Under the pieces are notes generated by a model. It worked only from the letters and a program-made list of their open reading frames with translations, was not told where the DNA came from and did no database searches. A DNA stretch of 64,000 nucleotides from Thalassobaculaceae bacterium. Lineage in GTDB: Bacteria > Pseudomonadota > Alphaproteobacteria > Thalassobaculales > Thalassobaculaceae. This document shows positions 1-9,051 of this stretch, piece by piece (position 1 is the first letter of the stretch; every line of letters starts with the position of its first letter). The position numbers were made by a program, and so were the translations under genes. The DNA lies in the NCBI GenBank assembly GCA_029212785.1, contig JARGOG010000001.1:110758-174757 (forward strand). Direction: 5' to 3'.

Positions 1-97
1 TAATCGGGGCGCGATCCGGTTCTGGGAGCGGATCGGGTTCTCCCGGCTTGCGGCGGCGGGCAGCGGGCGGACCGTCTGGCTCGGTCGGCATTTGTGA
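1..97 (+). CDS. C-terminal end of a GNAT-family acetyltransferase (5' truncated by window edge)
   Basis: Frame 2 is open from the window edge to a TGA at 95-97 and reads NRGAIRFWERIGF near its start and ends VWLGRHL. The 'N.gAirFYerlGF' pattern is the classic last beta-strand/helix of GNAT N-acyltransferases. The ORF track omits it because no start lies inside the window. Only about 31 residues are visible, so substrate and exact family cannot be given. It lies 66 bp upstream of the MFS gene on the same strand. Confidence 0.6.
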   Translation, partial: NRGAIRFWERIGFSRLAAAGSGRTVWLGRHL

Positions 98-163
98 GTA
101 ATCTCGCATTTCCCCTGTAGGCACCCCGCTACAATCGCGTCGGTTGTGGAGGGGAGGGGTGCC

Positions 164-1390
164 ATGACGATCGATCATGAAGGTGTGGCACAGGCCGGGA
201 CTGACGACTGGGATCGCCTTCGGCCCGCCGGTTTGGCCAATGGAGCGGACGGAGCCCCCAACCCGGCGGGAGAGCGTCGTCACCTGGTCGGCGCCAGCCT
301 GACCTCGGCCGCCGGGTCGCTGCCGACCCATCTGCTGCCGGTGACCGTCACCGCTGTCGTCGCCGGAACCTCGGCATCGGCGGAATCGGTTGGCTGGATC
401 GCCTCGGCGCTGCTGCTCGGCCAATTGCTCTCCTCGACCGGATTGCCGCTGCTTGGGGTGACCGTGATCGGGCGGGTGCTGGCCGCCGCCATATCGGTGC
501 TGATGCTGATCGGTCTGGGCCTGTCCGGTCTCGGCGGAGCGGTGGCGTTGATCGGCGGGTGGTTCCTGGTCGGCCTGTGTTGCGGGTGCCTGATGTTCCT
601 CGGCACGGTGGCAGCGGCCCGCTTTGCCACACCGACCCTGGCCTTCACGCTTCGGCTCGGCGTGGTCCTTGTCCTCGCCGGCGCCTGCGCGGCGCTGGTG
701 CAGATTACCGACGCGGGCACCTCGTACAGCGGCTACCTGGTCTGGCTCGCGGTGCCCTTCGCCATTATTCTGGCCATCGGCAACATCCTGTATGCGCCCG
801 CCCCGCCATTGCCGGCGGCCAAGGTCGGAGAGACCGGAAGCCGGCTCGATGCGAAGATGGTGTCAGGCCTCGTCGCCGGCTACGTCACCTTCGTCGGGCA
901 GGTCGGTCTGGTCACCTATGTGCTGCTGTCGGCGGTCGATCGCGGGATTCAGCTGGAGAACGCGGCCTGGACCTTCGCCGCGGTCAAGGTCGGCTCGGGG
1001 GTCTGGCTGATTGCCGCCTCGCGGTTCGCCCGGCCGGGGTCGTCGGCCCTGCGGATGGCGTTTCTTGGCCTGCTGGTGGCCACCGGCGGCTACGGCATGT
1101 CGACGACCGGCGAGACGCTGTACCTGTTCGTGTTCCTGATCGTCTTCCAGATCGCCTTCAATTCGCTCTCGGCGCAGGTGCAGGGCAGCATCGCCGCGCT
1201 GGGGCCGCAGGCCACCGGTCGCTGGATTGCCTGCACGCTGCTGCTCGGCGCGGCATCGGGGCCGCCGCTCCATGGCTGGGCGATCGGCGCCGGGTTGGAG
1301 GCGGAGTTCGTCGCCTTTGCGGTGTCGTCGGCACTTCTGCCGGCGGTGTGGCGTTTGGTCTGCCGGATCGACCGTCCTCGACGGCCCTGA
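164..1390 (+). CDS. MFS-type transporter, substrate unknown (408 aa)
   Basis: The predicted inner-membrane protein is hydrophobic throughout, with about 12 segments rich in Leu/Val/Gly/Ala, and its length fits the major facilitator superfamily. The track starts at a GTG six codons earlier. I prefer ATG 164 because GGAGGGGAGG ends about 6 nt before it. The first ~45 residues are hydrophilic (DHEGVAQAGTDDWDR...), an unusually long cytosolic leader. It sits 67 bp before the glutamine-synthetase-like gene on the same strand, so a link to polyamine or amine transport is possible but only inferred from position. I recognise no subfamily motif that gives a substrate. Confidence 0.7.
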   Translation: MTIDHEGVAQAGTDDWDRLRPAGLANGADGAPNPAGERRHLVGASLTSAAGSLPTHLLPVTVTAVVAGTSASAESVGWIASALLLGQLLSSTGLPLLGVTVIGRVLAAAISVLMLIGLGLSGLGGAVALIGGWFLVGLCCGCLMFLGTVAAARFATPTLAFTLRLGVVLVLAGACAALVQITDAGTSYSGYLVWLAVPFAIILAIGNILYAPAPPLPAAKVGETGSRLDAKMVSGLVAGYVTFVGQVGLVTYVLLSAVDRGIQLENAAWTFAAVKVGSGVWLIAASRFARPGSSALRMAFLGLLVATGGYGMSTTGETLYLFVFLIVFQIAFNSLSAQVQGSIAALGPQATGRWIACTLLLGAASGPPLHGWAIGAGLEAEFVAFAVSSALLPAVWRLVCRIDRPRRP

Positions 1391-1410
1391 TCGGGCGCCG
1401 TTGCCGGAGT

Positions 1411-1442
1411 TTGGACAGTGTTGTATTCATTGACTTGTCCAA
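1411..1442 (+). promoter_or_regulatory. Inverted repeat upstream of the glutamine-synthetase-like gene
   Basis: TTGGACA (1411-1417) and TGTCCAA (1436-1442) form a perfect 7-bp inverted repeat with an 18-bp AT-richer spacer, ending 15 bp before the ATG at 1458. TGGACAGTGT inside it recurs at 3053-3062, upstream of the aminotransferase gene. This is a candidate operator for a polyamine-responsive regulator. No regulator gene adjoins it, so the identity is open. Confidence 0.4.
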
Positions 1443-1457
1443 TCCGCGAGGCACCCC

Positions 1458-2801
1458 ATGACAGTCGATCTCGAAGCCTGGATCCGCGAACGCCGGATCA
1501 CGGAGGTGGAGTGTCTTGTCTCCGATCTTTCCGGCATCGCCCGGGGCAAGATCCTTCCCGCTCAGAAGTTCCTCCGCGCCACCCGGGATCAGGGGCTGCG
1601 CCTACCGGAATCGATCTTCGGCCAGACCGTGACCGGCGAGTATATCGACGAGATCGATCTGGATCCGCGAGCCAGCGACGTCTTCCTGCGCCCCGTCGCT
1701 GAGACCATCCGCATGGTGCCCTGGTATGCCGAACCGACGGCCCAGGTGATCCACGACGCGCATTATTTCGACGGTTCGCCGGTCGATATCGCCGCCCGCC
1801 ACGTGCTGCGCCGGGTGTTGGATCTGTATGCCGAGAAGGGCTGGACGCCGATCGTCGCCCCGGAGCTTGAGTTCTTCCTGGTCAAGGTCAACGAAGATCC
1901 GGACTACCCGCTGGAGCCGCCGGTCGGGCGCTCCGGACGGCCGGAGACCGCGCGCCAGGCTTATGGAATCGACGCGGTGAACGAGTTCGACCCGCTGTTC
2001 GAGGACATCTACGACTACTGCGAGGCGCAGGAGATCGACGTCGACACCCTGATCCACGAGAGCGGGGCGGCGCAGATGGAGATCAACTTCAACCACGGCG
2101 AGGCGATGGCGCTCGCCGACCAGACCTTCCTGTTCAAGCGGACGGTCCGCCAGGCGGCACTCGACCACAAGATCTACGCCACCTTCATGGCCAAGCCCAT
2201 GCAGTACGAGCCGGGCAGCTCGATGCACATGCACATCTCGGTGGTGGACAGCGACTCCGGCCGCAACCTGTTCGCCGACAAGGATGGGGAGAATTCGGAC
2301 TTCTTCCTGAACTTCATCGGCGGTCTGCAGAAATATGTTCCGCCCTCGATGGCGCTGTTCGCACCCTATGTGAACTCCTACCGCCGACTGGTGCCGGATT
2401 CCGATGCGCCGGTGAACGTGCATTGGGGGGTCGACAACCGGACGACCGGATTCCGCGTGCCGGTCTCCCGGCCGGAGAGCCGGCGGGTCGAGAACCGGGT
2501 GCCGGGGGCCGACGCGAATCCCTATCTGGCCTTCGCCGCGTCGCTGGCCTGCGGCTATCTCGGTCTCGTGGAGGAGTTGGAGCCCTCGAAGCCGGTCGAT
2601 GGGAGTGCCTATAACCTGGCGGCAAATCTGCCGCGGCACCTGGAGGACGCGCTGCTGCGCCTCAACCGGTCGAAGCCGTTGCGCGGCATTCTCGGCCAAC
2701 GGTTCGTGAATGTTCTGACCCAGGTGAAGGAGCAGGAGTCGAAAGCCTACCTGCAGGTGATCAGCGCCTGGGAACGCGAGTTTCTGCTGCTGAACGTATA
2801 G
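1458..2801 (+). CDS. puuA: Glutamine synthetase family protein, gamma-glutamylpolyamine synthetase-like (447 aa)
   Basis: This is an ATP-dependent ligase of the glutamine synthetase fold. The N-terminal part reads VSDLSGIARGKILPAQKF, as in PuuA/GlnA-like polyamine glutamylases rather than housekeeping GlnA. The catalytic domain carries the GS landmarks APELEFFLVK, a QMEINFNHG strand, GSSMHMHISV (ammonia/glutamate site region) and FRVPVSRPESRRVENR. SD GAGG lies before the ATG. The expected reaction is glutamate + putrescine (or another amine) + ATP to gamma-glutamyl-amine. Neighbouring polyamine transaminase, importer and N-carbamoylputrescine amidase support the polyamine role. The amine specificity cannot be read from sequence, and other GlnA-like amine ligases remain possible. 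Confidence 0.8.
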   Translation: MTVDLEAWIRERRITEVECLVSDLSGIARGKILPAQKFLRATRDQGLRLPESIFGQTVTGEYIDEIDLDPRASDVFLRPVAETIRMVPWYAEPTAQVIHDAHYFDGSPVDIAARHVLRRVLDLYAEKGWTPIVAPELEFFLVKVNEDPDYPLEPPVGRSGRPETARQAYGIDAVNEFDPLFEDIYDYCEAQEIDVDTLIHESGAAQMEINFNHGEAMALADQTFLFKRTVRQAALDHKIYATFMAKPMQYEPGSSMHMHISVVDSDSGRNLFADKDGENSDFFLNFIGGLQKYVPPSMALFAPYVNSYRRLVPDSDAPVNVHWGVDNRTTGFRVPVSRPESRRVENRVPGADANPYLAFAASLACGYLGLVEELEPSKPVDGSAYNLAANLPRHLEDALLRLNRSKPLRGILGQRFVNVLTQVKEQESKAYLQVISAWEREFLLLNV

Positions 2802-2828
2802 GGAAGGGGGCGGCCCCGGCCGTCCCGG

Positions 2829-3023
2829 TCAGGCCGCGTTACGCGTATCCTGGGCTTCCAGTTCGGCAACCATCCGGGCGGTCTCGGCGGCGATCTCGCG
2901 GACCCGCTCAAGCGCATTGCCGTAGGCGCTGGCCAGACCGGCGTCGTGTGCCGCGGCGATCAGCGCGTCGATCGCCTTCGCGTTGGTGATGTCCAGCGGC
3001 TCCTGCATGCCCATATCCGTCAT
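2829..3023 (-). CDS. Small conserved-type hypothetical protein (64 aa)
   Basis: A short acidic, alanine-rich, predicted helical protein (AKAIDALIAAAHDAGLASAYGNALERVREIAAETARMVAELEA). It lies on the minus strand between two plus-strand polyamine genes, is convergent with the GS-like gene, and starts within the region that must hold the aminotransferase promoter. Amphipathic spacing and low Cys/aromatic content suggest a helical bundle or coiled coil. I recognise no family. SD is weak (GGGGAT). It looks like a real gene because its composition is protein-like and no larger ORF explains the stretch. Confidence 0.5.
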   Translation of the reverse strand: MTDMGMQEPLDITNAKAIDALIAAAHDAGLASAYGNALERVREIAAETARMVAELEAQDTRNAA

Positions 3024-3052
3024 AGCTGATCCCCGCGCTCCATCTGATTCGA

Positions 3053-3062
3053 TGGACAGTGT
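3053..3062 (+). promoter_or_regulatory. TGGACAGTGT element upstream of the polyamine aminotransferase
   Basis: The 10-mer TGGACAGTGT is identical to 1412-1421 upstream of the GS-like gene. It lies 117 bp before the aminotransferase start, next to a likely promoter region (GTTAAC, AT-richer). It is a candidate shared regulatory half-site. TGGACA occurs again just before the start codon (about 3166). Weak evidence, based on one shared word. Confidence 0.3.
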
Positions 3063-3178
3063 GGCGGGTGCGACGTGAACAAACTGTTAACGCCACGCAT
3101 TGCCGTTCAGAAGACTGCCGTTTCCGTCCGCTCGGCGGTATAGTCGCGCTACCTTTCGGCTATCCTGGACACCACCCG

Positions 3179-4549
3179 ATGACCTCCGCCGCACACGCTA
3201 TCGACACCGCCCAGGTTCAACGCCTCGATGCCGCGCATCACTGGCACCCGTTCACCGACACCAAGGCCCTGAACGCCGAGGGATCGCGGGTCATCGTCAA
3301 GGCCGAGGGCAGCCTGCTGTGGGACTCCACCGGCAACGAGATCCTGGACGGCATGGCCGGGTTGTGGTGCGTCAATGTCGGCTATGGGCGTCGAGAGCTG
3401 GCGGATGCCGCGTCGCGGCAGATGATGGAGCTTCCGTACTACAACACGTTCTTCAAGACGACGAACGTCCCGGCGACCGACCTTGCCGCCAAGCTGGCGG
3501 CGCTTACGCCGGAAGGGCTGAACTACGCGTTCTTCGCCAATTCGGGTTCGGAGGCGAACGACACGATCGTGCGGATGGTACGCCATTTCTGGCAGCTGCG
3601 CGGCAAGCCCAACAAGAAGACGCTCATCAGCCGCGAATTCGCCTATCACGGCTCCACCATGATCGCGACCAGCCTCGGTGGCATGACCGCGATGCATAAG
3701 CAGGTCGATATGCCGCTGCCCGGCTTCAGTCATATCCGCCCGCCCTATTTCGTGCGCGACGGCGGCAACATGACCGAAGAGGAGTTCGGCAAGGCCGCCG
3801 CCCAGGCGCTGGAGGAGCGGATCCAGGAACTGGGCGCGGACACAGTCGCCGCCTTTATCGCCGAGCCGATTCAGGGTGCCGGTGGCGTCATCATTCCGCC
3901 GGCGAGCTACTTTCCCGAGATCCAGCGGATCTGCCGCAACCACGACATCCTGTTCATCGTCGACGAGGTCATCACCGGCTTCGGGCGCACCGGGAACTGG
4001 TTCGCCAGCGAGACCTTCGATCTGAAGCCGGACATGATGACCCTCGCAAAGGGCCTGTCGTCGGGCTACGCGCCGATCTCCGCCGTGATGGTGGGCGATC
4101 GGGTGGCCAAGACGCTGATCGAGGAGGGCGGCGAGTTCTATCACGGCTTCACCTATTCGGGGCATCCGGTGGCCTGTGCTGTCGCGCTCGAGAACCTGCG
4201 CATCATCGAGGAGGAGAAACTGGTCGAACGCGTCCGCACCGACACCGGCCCCTACCTCCAGGATGGGTTGCGCTCGCTTGCCGATCATCCGTTGGTCGGC
4301 GACGTGCGGGGCGTGGGCCTGATCGGCGCGGTCGAACTGGTCAAGGACAAGGACGGCCCGGTCTTCTTCGACCCCATCGGCCGGGTCGGAACCATCTGCC
4401 GCGACCATTGCTTCGCCAACAACCTGGTGATGCGCGCGGTGCGCGACGGCATGGTCTGCTCGCCGCCGCTGGTGATCACCCGCGGTGAGATCGACCGGCT
4501 GGTGGACACATTGAGGATCTGCCTCGACAAGACCCTCGCGGATCTCTGA
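3179..4549 (+). CDS. spuC: Class III aminotransferase, putrescine/polyamine:pyruvate type (456 aa)
   Basis: A PLP enzyme of the ornithine/omega-aminotransferase class. [12 protein letters not shown] gives the PLP-ring Asp and [12 protein letters not shown] the Schiff-base Lys (about residue 290). The start region [16 protein letters not shown] and the [11 protein letters not shown] stretch match the SpuC/putrescine-pyruvate transaminase group. The track ORF begins 40 codons early. ATG 3179 fits the family length of about 455 aa. The expected reaction is putrescine (or related amine) + pyruvate to 4-aminobutanal + alanine in the cytoplasm. With the GS-like enzyme it gives two alternative entries into polyamine catabolism. 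Beta-alanine:pyruvate or taurine transaminase activity cannot be excluded. Confidence 0.8.
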   Translation: MTSAAHAIDTAQVQRLDAAHHWHPFTDTKALNAEGSRVIVKAEGSLLWDSTGNEILDGMAGLWCVNVGYGRRELADAASRQMMELPYYNTFFKTTNVPATDLAAKLAALTPEGLNYAFFANSGSEANDTIVRMVRHFWQLRGKPNKKTLISREFAYHGSTMIATSLGGMTAMHKQVDMPLPGFSHIRPPYFVRDGGNMTEEEFGKAAAQALEERIQELGADTVAAFIAEPIQGAGGVIIPPASYFPEIQRICRNHDILFIVDEVITGFGRTGNWFASETFDLKPDMMTLAKGLSSGYAPISAVMVGDRVAKTLIEEGGEFYHGFTYSGHPVACAVALENLRIIEEEKLVERVRTDTGPYLQDGLRSLADHPLVGDVRGVGLIGAVELVKDKDGPVFFDPIGRVGTICRDHCFANNLVMRAVRDGMVCSPPLVITRGEIDRLVDTLRICLDKTLADL

Positions 4550-4598
4550 TCCGAGAGGGGTAGGCGTTTGATTCTGCGGGATTTGGCGACAATGCAAT

Positions 4599-4626
4599 TT
4601 GGACTTGCTTAAAATTCTCTTAATAC
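4599..4626 (+). promoter_or_regulatory. Candidate sigma-70-type promoter for the 133-aa ORF
   Basis: TTGGAC (4599-4604), a 16-bp spacer and TAATAC (4621-4626) lie in a locally AT-rich stretch 31 bp upstream of ATG 4658. It is the clearest -35/-10 pair I found in this part of the window. It is a visual match only. Confidence 0.45.
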
Positions 4627-4657
4627 TCATAGTTAATGGGGAGAGGGATTTACAAGT

Positions 4658-5059
4658 ATGGCCATTGGTTCGACATCTTCGAATGTATCGCTGACTGACC
4701 TGCGGCAGGGCGCTGGCGGGGTGCCGTTCGGTGCGCGAGGATCGATCTCACTTGGCAGCGGTCTGCGCTCCGGTGCTGTCCTGCTGGATGCCGTCGATCG
4801 GGTGGCCAACGAACTCAAGGAAGCGCGCGCGGCGGCGGCCGAGGCGGCACGTGAAGCCGCACGGGCAGAGGCCCGCCTGCAGTCCCTGGAGCAGGGGTCC
4901 ACGCGATCAGACGGTGAAACGCAGGATCAGGCGGCCGTCAATACATCGCGATACGGTCTGAACGACGACGATGCCGAGCGGTCGATCAACGCCGCCCAGG
5001 CAGCCGGCGCCTCCGGTGAAAGTGCCGGACCCGGATCGTTCATCAATCTCGCGGTCTAG
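4658..5059 (+). CDS. Alanine-rich hypothetical protein with central coiled coil (133 aa)
   Basis: I do not recognise this gene. Residues ~45-85 are a strongly helical, alternating Ala/Glu/Arg stretch (ELKEARAAAAEAAREAARAEARLQSLEQ) likely to form a coiled coil. The flanks are Gly/Ser-rich and probably disordered. There is no signal peptide or membrane segment. SD GGGGAGAGGG precedes the ATG and a promoter-like pair lies upstream, so it is probably a separately transcribed gene. It is convergent with the two-component pair, 22 bp away. The N-terminal Gly/Ser pattern is faintly reminiscent of flagellar-type small proteins, but that is not a basis for a call. Confidence 0.55.
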   Translation: MAIGSTSSNVSLTDLRQGAGGVPFGARGSISLGSGLRSGAVLLDAVDRVANELKEARAAAAEAAREAARAEARLQSLEQGSTRSDGETQDQAAVNTSRYGLNDDDAERSINAAQAAGASGESAGPGSFINLAV

Positions 5060-5081
5060 CATCGGGCCGTCAAAATCCGGC

Positions 5082-5567
5082 TTACTCCGGTAGATCGAGC
5101 CCGTTCTGTTCCGCCTTTTCCAGAAATTCCAGCACTTTCGCCCGCTTTGTGTCGAGTAGAGACTGCGTTGCCGGCAGCTCTTTGATCCACATCCGGATCC
5201 GGTCGAGCACTTTATCCAGGCCTTCATCCTTGAGGACATAGTCGTCGGCACCGGCCTGGAAACTGGCGAGCAATGTTGCCGGCTTACGGCCGCTGGTGGC
5301 GACGATGATTGGGGTGGTCCGGGTGATCTTATGGCGCACCTGAGAAATGAAGCGGTTGCCGCCCTCCCGATGAAACACGCCTGGACGGGTGAATACGCCG
5401 AGATCGACCACGCACAGATCGATCCGCGATCGCTGCATGATGTTGATCGCGTCCGAGGCATCGGTGAAGTTCGTCACAGTCCCAAGGACGCCATCGACTG
5501 CCGCGCGGAACAGCATCGTCTGTATCATGTCGTCTTCAAGCAGCAGGATCTGACGTTCAATCGGCAT
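5082..5567 (-). CDS. Single-domain response regulator (161 aa)
   Basis: A receiver domain covers almost the whole protein. The acidic pair is in LLLEDDM, the phospho-acceptor Asp in IDLCVVDLGVF, the Thr/Ser in IIVATSGR and the conserved Lys in GADDYVLKDEG. A short helical tail (~35 aa) replaces any DNA-binding output domain, so it probably acts by protein contact or as a phosphate shuttle. The start was moved to ATG 5567, where it overlaps the kinase stop by 11 bp (translational coupling). It should pair with the hybrid kinase immediately upstream. Confidence 0.85.
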   Translation of the reverse strand: MPIERQILLLEDDMIQTMLFRAAVDGVLGTVTNFTDASDAINIMQRSRIDLCVVDLGVFTRPGVFHREGGNRFISQVRHKITRTTPIIVATSGRKPATLLASFQAGADDYVLKDEGLDKVLDRIRMWIKELPATQSLLDTKRAKVLEFLEKAEQNGLDLPE

Positions 5568-7725
5568 TAGGCTCGGGCCGGCTGTGGGACGGTGACTGTA
5601 GCTCGGAAACCTTGGCGAGAGCGTGGCTGACCAAAGCGGAGATTTCCGCGGTATCGGCGTCCACGAGAGTTCCCCCACCGCGGATCGTTTCCTGATACGC
5701 GCGGCTTAGGGAACTGAGCTTCAGCAGCCCGATGTTCCCGGCGATCGACACCAGTTTGTGCAAGGCCTGTCGTTTATCTTCCAGGCTGACCGTTGGGGCG
5801 GCGATTTGCGCGCCAAGGGATTCGATCTCCTCCCCCGCATGATGCAGGACCATCTGCAGGGTATCCTGCGGCACCAGTTTGGCCAGGGCGGCATAGCGTT
5901 CTTCGCTGAACGGCGGCGTGTCATGGTCCACCGTCGGCGGCGCCGGATGGCTCGACTCCGCCCCGTCGGGAGAAATTGCCCGCAGGACGCCGACGCGTTC
6001 CAGAGCGGCGTAGAATGCCGAACGGTCGATTGGTTTCGTGAGATACCCGTTCATGCCCGCGTCCAGGCAGGCGATCATGTCGGCCCGGGACGCATAGGCG
6101 GTCAGCGCTATGATCGGGACCGACCGGGCTGGCTCGTCGGTGGACGGCCCGCGCACGGTGCGCGTCGCTTCCAGCCCGTCCATGACCGGCATCTCGATAT
6201 CCATGAGGACCGCATCGAACCGGCTTTCGCGGACGGCCTGGACGGCTTCCGCCCCCGTGGCCGCCGTGGCGGTCGCGCAGCCGACCTGTTCCAGGAAGGA
6301 GCAGGCGATCTCGGCGTTTATCTGAACGTCGTCCACGACGAGAACCCGCACCCCGTCGCGGGCGGCGGCATAGGAAACGTCCGGCCCCGGCGCCGGCGAT
6401 GGCGCGGCGGGCGGGCCGTGGGTCGTGGTCGGGATATCCAGCGTCACCGTCGTGCCGACGCCGCGCGTCGAGGTCACGGAGACCGATCCGCCCATGGCCT
6501 GGGTGGCGGCTTGGACAATGGCCATGCCGAGACCGCTGCCCGGGATTGCCGTCGCGCCGAGACGCTCGAAGGGCTCGAAGATCTGATCCGGGCTGTCGCT
6601 GCCGATGCCGATACCGGAGTCGGCCACGGTGATGCGCAGCGCCTCGCCATTCTCGGTGGTCGATATCGTCGCGGCGATTACGACATGGCCGTGCTCGGTG
6701 AATTTGACGGCGTTGGACAGAACGTTGATGAGCGAGCGGCGCAGTCGGGAAATGTCCGTCTCGATGACGACCGCCGGAATACCGGGTTTGGCGATACGGA
6801 GGTCGAGATCCTTGCGCTCCGCTTCCGAACGAATGTCGGCCAACGCGTCGTCGATGATTCCTGGCAGCGAACCGCGCTCGGTTACGGTCTCGACCGGGCC
6901 GGCCTGATACTGGGAGATGTGCAGGATATCGTCGATCAGACGCAGAAGGGATTTCGCCGAGGTGCTCAGCCGGCTCACCCGGTCCGCCTGTTTTCCGTCG
7001 GGCGTGTCGTCACGCAGCAGTTGGGCGTAGCCCAGGATCGCATTCAGCGGCGTGCGGACTTCGTGACTCATCATCGCGATGAACCGGTTGCGCACCGCGA
7101 GCGCCTCGCGCGCCGCCGCCTCGCTCTCCTTGAGCGACGTCACCAGCCGACGGCGATGCATTTCGACGGAGATGAGCAGGCCGAGGATCGCCACGCCGGC
7201 AACGTTGGTCAGGACGACGATCGGGCTGAAGGTGCTCAGAATACGCCAGACGAGATCGGGATCCGGGATCAGAAGCACGGGCGGCAGGGTGAAAAGGGAA
7301 CTGACCGCCGCATAGACCAGGAGCGGAAGGAAGACACGCTCGAATCGATGGCGCTGAATAATGGACCAGGCGACCACGCTGCATCCCGTGACTATCACGA
7401 TGCCTATGAGCCCCGGGACCATGCCGATCCCGCCGATCCAGATTCGCATGAGGAGCGGCGGAAGCGCGGCCACCAGTGCCGTGACCGGCCCACCGAGAAT
7501 GCCGGATAGCAGGAGCGGGCCGCCGCGGGTGTCGAAGAAGACGCCCGGGGCGAACTCGATCGGGATCAGCATGACAAGGGCCGATGCCCCTCCGAGCCCC
7601 AGGCCCAAAATCAACGATCTGGCGAATGGGCTGATGCCGTCGCCGATACGCGGGGTGGCCGTGTAAACGAGCGCCGCAAGGGCAAGAAGCCCGATATTGT
7701 TGATCAGCGGCAGAACGATTTCCAT
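5557..7725 (-). CDS. Membrane hybrid sensor kinase: 5TMR-LYT-like sensor, HisKA/HATPase, REC, HPt (722 aa)
   Basis: An inner-membrane sensor with about five to six N-terminal TM helices resembling the LytS-type 5TMR region (PLINNIGLLALAALVY..., a GGPLLLSGILGGPVTALVAALPP stretch). HisKA has SHEVRTPLNAILGY (His about residue 219), followed by an ATPase domain (DSGIGIG, GSGLGMAI). A REC domain has VLVVDDVQINAEIA and LMDIEMPVMDG (Asp about 506). A C-terminal HPt has LHKLVSIAGNIGLLKL (His about 656). A full phosphorelay is thus held in one chain and can pass phosphate to the overlapping receiver. The start was moved from the track to ATG 7725. It is divergent from the polyamine-importer SBP gene, so polyamine sensing is possible by position only. 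Confidence 0.88.
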   Translation of the reverse strand: MEIVLPLINNIGLLALAALVYTATPRIGDGISPFARSLILGLGLGGASALVMLIPIEFAPGVFFDTRGGPLLLSGILGGPVTALVAALPPLLMRIWIGGIGMVPGLIGIVIVTGCSVVAWSIIQRHRFERVFLPLLVYAAVSSLFTLPPVLLIPDPDLVWRILSTFSPIVVLTNVAGVAILGLLISVEMHRRRLVTSLKESEAAAREALAVRNRFIAMMSHEVRTPLNAILGYAQLLRDDTPDGKQADRVSRLSTSAKSLLRLIDDILHISQYQAGPVETVTERGSLPGIIDDALADIRSEAERKDLDLRIAKPGIPAVVIETDISRLRRSLINVLSNAVKFTEHGHVVIAATISTTENGEALRITVADSGIGIGSDSPDQIFEPFERLGATAIPGSGLGMAIVQAATQAMGGSVSVTSTRGVGTTVTLDIPTTTHGPPAAPSPAPGPDVSYAAARDGVRVLVVDDVQINAEIACSFLEQVGCATATAATGAEAVQAVRESRFDAVLMDIEMPVMDGLEATRTVRGPSTDEPARSVPIIALTAYASRADMIACLDAGMNGYLTKPIDRSAFYAALERVGVLRAISPDGAESSHPAPPTVDHDTPPFSEERYAALAKLVPQDTLQMVLHHAGEEIESLGAQIAAPTVSLEDKRQALHKLVSIAGNIGLLKLSSLSRAYQETIRGGGTLVDADTAEISALVSHALAKVSELQSPSHSRPEPNAD

Positions 7726-7928
7726 GCAAGAGTCCTCAAGCGCGCCCGTGCGTCGATGTTCACTATCGCCCAGATGGGTAAAAAGATAACGAAAATCGAG
7801 ATAAAATCGCAAACCAGCCGTCAGTTGCGAATGCCGTTCAGCGCCATTGACACTCTAAAGCCCACGCCGTTGAATCCCCTACAATGTTTTGCACCCGCGA
7901 AGGTGCCGTCTCAGGACTGGAGGTTCCG

Positions 7929-9017
7929 ATGACCAAGCGCATATCGACCCAGCGTACTTTTTCCGGCGTCTCCCGCCGGTCGTTCCTCGCCGGGACCGGT
8001 GCGGTTGCGGCTGGTCTGACATTCTCCGGCAAAGGTTTCGCTGCCGAGGAGAAGGTTCTCAACTTCTACAACTGGGATACCTATATCGGCGAGACGACCC
8101 TCGACGATTTCGAGGGCGAGACCGGCGTCAAGGTCAACATGGACCTGTTCGCCGACAACGACGAGTTGTTCGCCAAGCTGAAAGCCGGCAACCCGGGCTA
8201 TGACGTCATCGTGCCGACCAACGATTATGTCGAGCGCATGATCGCCGCCGATATGCTGGTAAAGCTCGACCACGCGAAGATCGCGAACATCAAGAACGTC
8301 GACCCGTCCTTCCTGAACCCGGCCTTCGATCCGGGCCGAGTGTATTCGCTGCCCTATATGTGGGGCTCGATCGGTATCGGCTATCGCAAGAGCCGGGTGA
8401 AGAGCGTGCCGGACAGCTGGAAAGTGCTGTACGACAGCGATGAATACGCCGGCAAGATCGCGCTGTTGGCCGCACCCAGCACGGTGCTGCAGATCGGCTG
8501 CAAGTATCTGGGCCATCCGTTGAACGAGAGCGACCCGGCGGTGCTCGAGAAGGTCGCCGACATGCTCATCAAGCAGAAGCCGAACATCAAGGTCTTCGCC
8601 GAGGACAACGGTCAGGACCTGCTGCTGTCCGGCGAGGTCGACCTGACCATGGAATGGAACGGCGATATCCTGCAGGTGATGGCCGAGGATGACGACATCT
8701 CCTACGCCGTGCCGAAGGAGGGAGGGCTGCTCTGGGAGGACACGCTCTGCATCCCCACCGGGGCGCCGCATCCCGAGAACGCCCACGCCTTCATCAACTA
8801 CATCTTGGACGCCAAGGCCGGCGCGGCGATCGCCGACTTCATCCAGTACGCGACGCCGAACGCGGCGGCCAAGGCGCTGATGTCGGACGAGTACAGGAAT
8901 AATCCGGCGATCTTCCCGACCGACGACGTGATCAAGAATTCCGAGACCGCGATCTACCAGGGCACCGACTACACCCAGCTTGTCGATCGGCTCTGGACCA
9001 AGATCGGCGCCGCCTGA
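7929..9017 (+). CDS. potF: ABC transporter periplasmic binding protein, spermidine/putrescine type (362 aa)
   Basis: The N-terminus carries a twin-arginine signal (SRRSFLAGTGAVAAG... FAAEE). The mature part begins VLNFYNWDTYIGETTLDDFE, the hallmark opening of PotD/PotF proteins. Polyamine-site-like residues sit in YDVIVPTNDYVERMI and GLLWEDTLCIP. SD GGAGG lies ~6 nt before ATG 7929, so the track start 15 codons upstream is rejected. It delivers polyamine to the permease pair encoded directly downstream. Tat export, common in alphaproteobacteria, implies folding before export. PotD versus PotF specificity cannot be separated by eye. Confidence 0.85.
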   Translation: MTKRISTQRTFSGVSRRSFLAGTGAVAAGLTFSGKGFAAEEKVLNFYNWDTYIGETTLDDFEGETGVKVNMDLFADNDELFAKLKAGNPGYDVIVPTNDYVERMIAADMLVKLDHAKIANIKNVDPSFLNPAFDPGRVYSLPYMWGSIGIGYRKSRVKSVPDSWKVLYDSDEYAGKIALLAAPSTVLQIGCKYLGHPLNESDPAVLEKVADMLIKQKPNIKVFAEDNGQDLLLSGEVDLTMEWNGDILQVMAEDDDISYAVPKEGGLLWEDTLCIPTGAPHPENAHAFINYILDAKAGAAIADFIQYATPNAAAKALMSDEYRNNPAIFPTDDVIKNSETAIYQGTDYTQLVDRLWTKIGAA

Positions 9018-9051
9018 CCGGCGCATCTGCAACGACAGCGCGGGGGGTGCT

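Noticed and set aside
7850-7880. TTGACA with TACAAT as a promoter for the polyamine importer
   Set aside because: The spacing of about 27 bp is too long for a sigma-70 promoter.
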